Source of the DNA: Acidobacteriota bacterium
Lineage (GTDB): Bacteria; Acidobacteriota; Terriglobia; Terriglobales; Acidobacteriaceae
Direction of reading: 5' to 3'
NCBI GenBank assembly: GCA_021798235.1
Contig: JAJZMO010000281.1
Location: 1 to 11,045 of the forward strand
DNA: 11,045 nt
Below the pieces are notes generated by a model. It saw only the letters and a program-made list of their open reading frames with translations. It searched no databases and was not told the DNA's origin. Of this stretch, positions 7,706-11,045 are shown piece by piece. Position numbers and translations under genes: made by a program. How positions within the stretch are numbered: the stretch's first letter is position 1; every line of letters begins with the position of its first letter.

Positions 7706-8362
7706 CTATGCCGAGGCTACATGCAGCGTCGAGGGTACATCGATGGTTTGCGTCAGGATGCGGTGGTGGATGGTAAAGAGCGCCAACTCCAAGCGGTCTG
7801 AAACGCCGGTCTTGTCGTACACGCTGCGCAGATAATTTTTAATCACCTGCTCCGTTGTCCCCAGTTGCAGCGCGATCTGTTTGTTTTTGTAGCCCTGCAC
7901 GATGAGCGCGACAATCTCCATTTCCTTGGGGGTCAAACGCAGGCGTACGCGCGCTCCCACGGAATCCATTTCCTCGGGCAGGCTGCGTCCGCTGCGTGCC
8001 TGCACGTAATGCTGTCCACTCGCTACACGATGCACGCACTCGACCAGCGTTGGCCCGCTGACATCGCGGAAGACCAGGCCGTCGATCTCCTTGCCCGCAT
8101 AGGTTTGCTGCGACTCGGTGTTTTCGGCAATCACAATCGCGCGGCTGGAGTTGGCGTGCATCAAGCGCACGAGGGGAACGCAATCGGGCAACAGGGAGCT
8201 GGTGAAGAGGATGATGGCCCCATGTGCCGCCTGGGCAGCTTGCTGCAAATGCGGCACGTCTGTGCATTGCGCAATGATGCGCATGTCCTCTTGTGCGGCG
8301 AGAACCTTGGCGATGCCGGCGCGAAAGATCGACTGATTGTCCGCAAGAACGATTTTTTTCAT
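7706..8362 (-). CDS. LuxR/NarL-type regulator with an aspartate-less pseudo-receiver
   Basis: 218 residues from ATG 8362 (MKKIVLADNQSIFRAG). The N-terminal ~115 residues follow the NarL-type receiver fold, but its chemistry is missing. The acidic pair is D8/N9. The strand that should end in the phospho-Asp reads AIILFTSSLLPD, with Thr/Ser at the expected position (54-55). The Thr/Ser switch is A79 (IVIAEN), and the conserved Lys is R99 (LVFRD). The C-terminal GerE/LuxR helix-turn-helix is intact at ~143-200: LTPKEMEIVALIVQGYKNKQ, then IALQLGTTEQVIKNYLRSVY and DKTGVSDRLELAL. It should bind DNA as a dimer independently of phosphorylation, or respond to another input. The frame remains open upstream to ATG 8536 (276 residues), with GGAG 10 nt before that ATG; the added 58 residues look like unstructured, weakly coding sequence. 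I favour 8362 on homology to usual starts, although no Shine-Dalgarno is seen there. The gene is convergent with the stand-alone receiver. Confidence 0.85.
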   Translation of the reverse strand: MKKIVLADNQSIFRAGIAKVLAAQEDMRIIAQCTDVPHLQQAAQAAHGAIILFTSSLLPDCVPLVRLMHANSSRAIVIAENTESQQTYAGKEIDGLVFRDVSGPTLVECVHRVASGQHYVQARSGRSLPEEMDSVGARVRLRLTPKEMEIVALIVQGYKNKQIALQLGTTEQVIKNYLRSVYDKTGVSDRLELALFTIHHRILTQTIDVPSTLHVASA

Positions 8363-8566
8363 AGCGCGATGTTTGGGCCGACTGCCTGCGCCGCTGTCCT
8401 TGCCTGTTGAGGCTTGGACGAATGTGCAGGACTCCGCCTGTGTATCTGTATCGGCGGTTCGGGAAAAAACTTCGCGGGATTTTTCAGGGAGTGCGGATTG
8501 CGGGGAACGCTGCGGGTTCTGGGAAAGGATTGCCATCTGAGTACAGCTCCGCTGGGCGACTCCGAT

Positions 8567-8595
8567 AGGCTACCGCTTTTTTTTGTAGTTGCCAA
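8567..8595 (-). promoter_or_regulatory. Possible promoter upstream of the LuxR-type regulator
   Basis: On the minus strand, TTGGCA (complement of 8590-8595, 5 of 6 consensus) and TAGCCT (complement of 8567-8572, 3 of 6) are 17 bp apart. The spacer contains an uninterrupted run of eight A. A transcript would start near 8560, giving a leader of about 24 nt to ATG 8536 or about 200 nt to ATG 8362. Moderate match only. Confidence 0.33.
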
Positions 8596-8611
8596 TGCCG
8601 ACTGGTTGCGG

Positions 8612-9184
8612 CTAGGTCTGTGCGGACATGGATTGCGGATGGCCCAGCCGTTTGCCGCAGAGCCATAAGTAATGAAAACCAGAGATCCAGGTGAGCCACA
8701 GCGTGGCTTGGAGCGATGCAGCGCGCAGCCAGAGCAGCCAGCCGGGGGCATAGGATTTGGCGAGCACCACGGCCGTTACCGCCAGAATCTGCGCCAGCGT
8801 ATTGGCCTTGCCAAAGATGCTGGGGCTAAAGTCGCGCATGTTTACCGTGTTGTAGAGCAGCGCAGCCACAATCAAAATTCCCAAGTCGCGGCTGAAGACC
8901 ATCAGCGTGATGTGCAGCGGCACCAGTCCCATGTGCGTCAGCACCAGAAACAGTGTGCTCAGCAGCAGCTTGTCTGCGATGGGGTCCAGGTACGCGCCCA
9001 GTTGCGTGCGCAGGGCAAAGCGCCGTGCCAGAAAGCCATCCAGCCCATCGCTGAGGCCGGCAATGATGAGTAGCACCAGCGCACGGTGGTAGTGCGCGTC
9101 CAAAATCGCCAACGCCAAAAAAGGGATGATCGACAGGCGCAGAAGGGTCAACTGGTTGGGCAGCGCGCGCAGTTGCTGGATCAC
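8612..9184 (-). CDS. pgsA: CDP-diacylglycerol--glycerol-3-phosphate 3-phosphatidyltransferase
   Basis: 190 residues, the usual PgsA length. This integral inner-membrane enzyme joins CDP-diacylglycerol and sn-glycerol-3-phosphate to form phosphatidylglycerophosphate and CMP, the committed step to phosphatidylglycerol and cardiolipin. The CDP-alcohol phosphatidyltransferase motif is complete: D46, D49, G50, A53, R54, G63, D67 and D71 in the segments SDGLDGFLARRF and GAYLDPIADK, with the exact family spacing. The N-terminus (LPNQLTLLRLSIIPF) is the typical PgsA opening, and further hydrophobic segments at ~76-90, 95-115, 130-150 and 160-180 complete the multi-pass fold. The start is GTG 9184, since the only nearby upstream ATG is out of frame; a purine-rich AGAAAGAG lies about 10 nt upstream. 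Related CDP-alcohol transferases (for example phosphatidylserine synthase) share the motif, but length and N-terminus favour PgsA. It is divergent from tRNA-Val. Confidence 0.9.
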   Translation of the reverse strand: MIQQLRALPNQLTLLRLSIIPFLALAILDAHYHRALVLLIIAGLSDGLDGFLARRFALRTQLGAYLDPIADKLLLSTLFLVLTHMGLVPLHITLMVFSRDLGILIVAALLYNTVNMRDFSPSIFGKANTLAQILAVTAVVLAKSYAPGWLLWLRAASLQATLWLTWISGFHYLWLCGKRLGHPQSMSAQT

Positions 9185-9208
9185 AGGAGCGGGTCTCTTT
9201 CTGCATTC

Positions 9209-9238
9209 ATCCTAGCGCACGGCGGCTGCGGCTGTCGC
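9209..9238 (-). promoter_or_regulatory. Possible pgsA promoter
   Basis: On the minus strand, GCGACA (complement of 9233-9238, 4 of 6) and TAGGAT (complement of 9209-9214, 4 of 6) are spaced 18 bp apart. A start near 9202 would give a leader of about 18 nt to GTG 9184. The -10 sits in the same CTAGGATG context as the promoter at 3422-3427. Confidence 0.35.
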
Positions 9239-9264
9239 AGAAATTTTCCCTGCCCTGCGCGCAT

Positions 9265-9293
9265 TTGCTCTGCTTTGCGCAGACCGATACAAT
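9265..9293 (+). promoter_or_regulatory. Promoter of tRNA-Val
   Basis: TTGCTC (9265-9270, 3 of 6) and TACAAT (9288-9293, 5 of 6) are separated by 17 bp and end 15 bp before the mature tRNA 5' end. The predicted transcription start near 9300 leaves a short leader for RNase P to remove. Confidence 0.55.
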
Positions 9294-9308
9294 GAACCTA
9301 TCGCATGC

Positions 9309-9385
9309 AGGCGCGTAGCTCAGTTGGTTAGAGCGCTACCTTGACACGGTAGAGGTCAGGAGTTCGAGTCTCCTCGTGCCTACCA
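9309..9385 (+). tRNA. tRNA-Val, anticodon GAC
   Basis: 77 nt with a full cloverleaf. The acceptor stem AGGCGCG (9309-9315) pairs with CGTGCCT (9375-9381), with one G-T pair. The D-stem is GCTC/GAGC around AGTTGGTTA. The anticodon stem CTACC/GGTAG surrounds the loop TTGACAC, with anticodon GAC at 9343-9345, reading GUC and GUU valine codons. The variable loop is short, and the T-arm is AGGAG/CTCCT around TTCGAGT. The discriminator is A9382, and the CCA end (9383-9385) is encoded in the DNA. No terminator hairpin is seen after it, only TTTT at 9386-9389. Confidence 0.98.
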
Positions 9386-9567
9386 TTTTCCCCACCGAAC
9401 CCCACGGCATGCGGCCCACGTGGTTGTCCCATATCCATTGGTGATACGAGCGGGCATCGCATACTTCATGCCATGCTTGAACGGGATTCCATTCTGAACG
9501 CTAAATCGTGCGCGAGGAAGGCTGCATCGAACCGGACGATACCCGGGCAGAGACTGCGCAGGGTGCG

Positions 9568-10536
9568 CTACTGCAACTGTGCGGTTTCTGGCATCTCGAC
9601 GGAGGCCATCTGGCCCACGGTGATGCGCATGTAGCGATAGGGATTGACAGGCGTGCCATGCACGTGGACTTCATAGTGCAGGTGCGGGCCGGTGCTGCGT
9701 CCGCTTTGGCCTACGTAGCCGATGATCTGACCGCGGCTGATCGCTTCGCCCGTCTCCACGGTCATTGAGGACAGATGCGCGTAGAGGGTTTCGATGCCGT
9801 GGCTGTGGTCGATCAAAATTCTGCGGCCATAGCCGCCGTCCATGTTGGCGGCTTCCACAACGCCATCGGCAGTGGCGTAGACGGGCTGGCCGTACTCGGC
9901 GCCAATGTCAATGCCGCGATGGAATTCACCCTCTCCCTCGCCGCCCATGGGGTCGGTGCGCTCTCCAAAGGAACTGGTGATGCGGCCCATCACGGGCCAG
10001 AGCGTCGGCGAACTGGCCAAGCGTTCCCAATCCGCCAGCGTGTCCGCGCTGCCCAAGCCCACTGAAAGCGCGCTGGCAGCCACCCCAGAGATTGCCGTCA
10101 AGCGGAGCGCGTCCAACTGCCCAACGGTGGCCGCGTAGTCATCCTTGGTCAGGGCATCGGCATTTAAGCCGGCGGCAACGGCAGCCGCACTCGGCGCAGA
10201 CTTCGTTGTGAGAATTTTGGATTGGCGCAGTCCGTAGAGCGCGGAGACCTCACCTGCCAGGGAACCCAGCGAGGCCACTTGAATATCTTTTTGCTTCACT
10301 TCACTTTGCAGTTGCAGATAGTCGCGGCGTAGCGCTTCATGCTCGCTGCGAATCTGGTTGAAGCGCTCGGTCTTGAGCAGCATGCGCGTATAGGAGCCGG
10401 CCAAGCCCGTGATGGTGAATAGCCCCACCACGGCCGCGCCCACAAACATATATGCGTAGCGCATGGCAATCGGCACCTTGTTCAGGTTGCCTTGCTCATC
10501 CCGCGTCACGTATACGATGTAGCGCTTCCGTTGCAA
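9568..10536 (-). CDS. Membrane-anchored coiled-coil M23 (LytM/NlpD-type) metallopeptidase
   Basis: 322 residues from TTG 10536. M23 enzymes are zinc endopeptidases that cut peptide cross-links of peptidoglycan; some divisome-associated members are instead inactive amidase activators. Here the zinc and catalytic residues are all present: H206 and D210 in HRGIDIG, H254 in LYAHLSS, and H285/H287 in GPHLHYEVH, so activity is expected. Before the peptidase domain (~185-300) come a basic cytoplasmic N-terminus (MQRKRYIVYVTRDEQG), one TM helix (~27-46), and a periplasmic heptad-rich coiled coil (~55-100, TERFNQIRSEHEALRRDYLQ). An Ala/Gly-rich linker follows. This resembles the MepM/EnvC-like plan of a tethered cell-wall hydrolase. 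The TTG at 10536 is chosen because GGGAG lies 7 nt upstream; an upstream in-frame TTG at 10599 (343 residues) has no good ribosome-binding site. It is divergent from thiL. Confidence 0.9.
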   Translation of the reverse strand: MQRKRYIVYVTRDEQGNLNKVPIAMRYAYMFVGAAVVGLFTITGLAGSYTRMLLKTERFNQIRSEHEALRRDYLQLQSEVKQKDIQVASLGSLAGEVSALYGLRQSKILTTKSAPSAAAVAAGLNADALTKDDYAATVGQLDALRLTAISGVAASALSVGLGSADTLADWERLASSPTLWPVMGRITSSFGERTDPMGGEGEGEFHRGIDIGAEYGQPVYATADGVVEAANMDGGYGRRILIDHSHGIETLYAHLSSMTVETGEAISRGQIIGYVGQSGRSTGPHLHYEVHVHGTPVNPYRYMRITVGQMASVEMPETAQLQ

Positions 10537-10890
10537 AATCCTTCTCCCTGTCGCTGCAAAAAAACTGCTCAAAGTCTCTGCGGATTGCCGTGCGCGCAAA
10601 GTCTGCTCAAAGCCGACTCCTACGCTGTGCCCCGAGCAACCGCAGCACCAAAAGACTACATTGGACGGCTATCGACAACCGCTTGCGGTACTTCCGTTTA
10701 TGAAGGCAGCGTTAACTGTAACAAAATACGCCGTAGCGGGTCAATGCAATAGCCAGTTGGCGGTATGGATTCCCTGTGGAAATCCTAATCCTTCCCGTTG
10801 CCCCGTCCGTTCCCCCATCGCGCGGCGCGTACGATTGCCCTCACTGCCCTGTATCTCGGCAGAAAAATCCCGTAGCATGAGGGCTGTCCG
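10537..10890. other. Divergent intergenic region between the M23 gene and thiL
   Basis: 354 bp with no convincing gene on either strand. It contains a candidate minus-strand promoter (10715-10744) for the M23 gene, and an imperfect inverted repeat GGATTCC/GGAAATCC at about 10763-10782. The Shine-Dalgarno of thiL, GAGGG at 10879-10883, is also here. I could not find a good promoter for thiL. The long leader of about 170 nt between the candidate promoter and the M23 start is unexplained. Confidence 0.5.
10715..10744 (-). promoter_or_regulatory. Possible promoter of the M23 peptidase gene
   Basis: On the minus strand, TTGACC (complement of 10739-10744, 5 of 6) and TACAGT (complement of 10715-10720, 4 of 6) are 18 bp apart. 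Transcription would start near 10708, leaving a leader of about 170 nt before TTG 10536. Confidence 0.33.
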
Positions 10891-11045
10891 ATGCCAGCCG
10901 CACCCACGGAACGTGCTTTGCTTCGCGCCCTGCGCTCCCGCGTGGAGCACGGAGCCAGCCGCGCCTCCGGCGGCGGCAGCCCAGTGCGCATCGGCATTGG
11001 CGATGATTGCGCCGTGTTGCGGGTTCCGCGCGGGCATGAAGTGCT
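10891..11045 (+). CDS. thiL: Thiamine-monophosphate kinase, N-terminal part (3' end outside window)
   Basis: The first 51 complete codons are present. ThiL phosphorylates thiamine monophosphate with ATP to give the cofactor thiamine diphosphate, the last step of thiamine biosynthesis. The visible N-terminus has the family opening: a short helix (TERALLRALRSRV), then a Gly/Ser-rich loop and the hallmark GIGDDCAVL (residues 35-43), whose D38 and D39 bind the Mg-ATP and substrate metals. The ATG at 10891 is the first possible start after an in-frame TAG at 10873 and has GAGGG at 10879-10883, 7 nt upstream. The ATG at 10877 is in another frame. The purM-type superfamily shares the GDD motif, but the position so near the N-terminus and the context favour ThiL. 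Confidence 0.85.
   Translation, partial: MPAAPTERALLRALRSRVEHGASRASGGGSPVRIGIGDDCAVLRVPRGHEV

Noticed and set aside
7865..8410. A plus-strand open frame opposite the LuxR-type regulator
   Set aside because: No family resemblance, and it is fully covered by a convincing helix-turn-helix protein on the other strand.
9309..9385. tRNA-Val as a possible integration site
   Set aside because: No repeat of the tRNA 3' end, integrase or foreign-looking gene is found downstream within the window.
9416..9423. Palindrome CCACGTGG downstream of tRNA-Val
   Set aside because: An 8-bp palindrome is expected by chance at this length scale, and no promoter or gene start is near it.

Overview
The window reads as about 11 kb of ordinary chromosome from a GC-rich Gram-negative bacterium. 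Gene content and the style of the proteins suggest an acidobacterium of the Terriglobia/Acidobacteriaceae type; this is an inference from protein resemblance and no 16S rRNA is present. No mobile element, CRISPR array or prophage signature is visible.

Layout, left to right. (1) A plus-strand cluster: the 3' two-thirds of serS (seryl-tRNA synthetase), an unrecognised 121-residue single-pass membrane protein whose Shine-Dalgarno sequence overlaps the serS stop codon, and an exported LolA-like protein. (2) A minus-strand GT-C type polytopic membrane glycosyltransferase whose 3' end overlaps the LolA-like gene by 38 bp. (3) Divergent from it, a 1168-residue plus-strand protein that joins three carbohydrate-active modules in one chain: a GH18-like hydrolase, a NodB/CE4 polysaccharide deacetylase and a processive GT2 synthase with membrane segments. 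(4) A plus-strand stand-alone response-regulator receiver, tail to tail with a minus-strand LuxR-type regulator whose receiver has lost the phosphorylation site. (5) Minus-strand pgsA (phosphatidylglycerophosphate synthase), divergent from a tRNA-Val(GAC) gene. (6) A minus-strand membrane-anchored coiled-coil M23 peptidase, divergent from the first 51 codons of thiL (thiamine-monophosphate kinase), which runs off the right edge.

Most genes here serve housekeeping or envelope functions: translation (serS, tRNA-Val), phospholipid synthesis (pgsA), lipoprotein sorting, peptidoglycan remodelling (M23) and surface polysaccharide (the GT-C enzyme and the trimodular synthase). The trimodular protein is the most striking item. 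It packs into one chain the synthase, deacetylase and hydrolase activities that the poly-N-acetylglucosamine system divides between PgaC/IcaA and PgaB. The two regulators next to it have no histidine kinase in the window, so any regulatory link to it is only suggested by position. The second point of interest is the aspartate-less receiver of the LuxR-type protein, together with uncertainty about where its translation begins.
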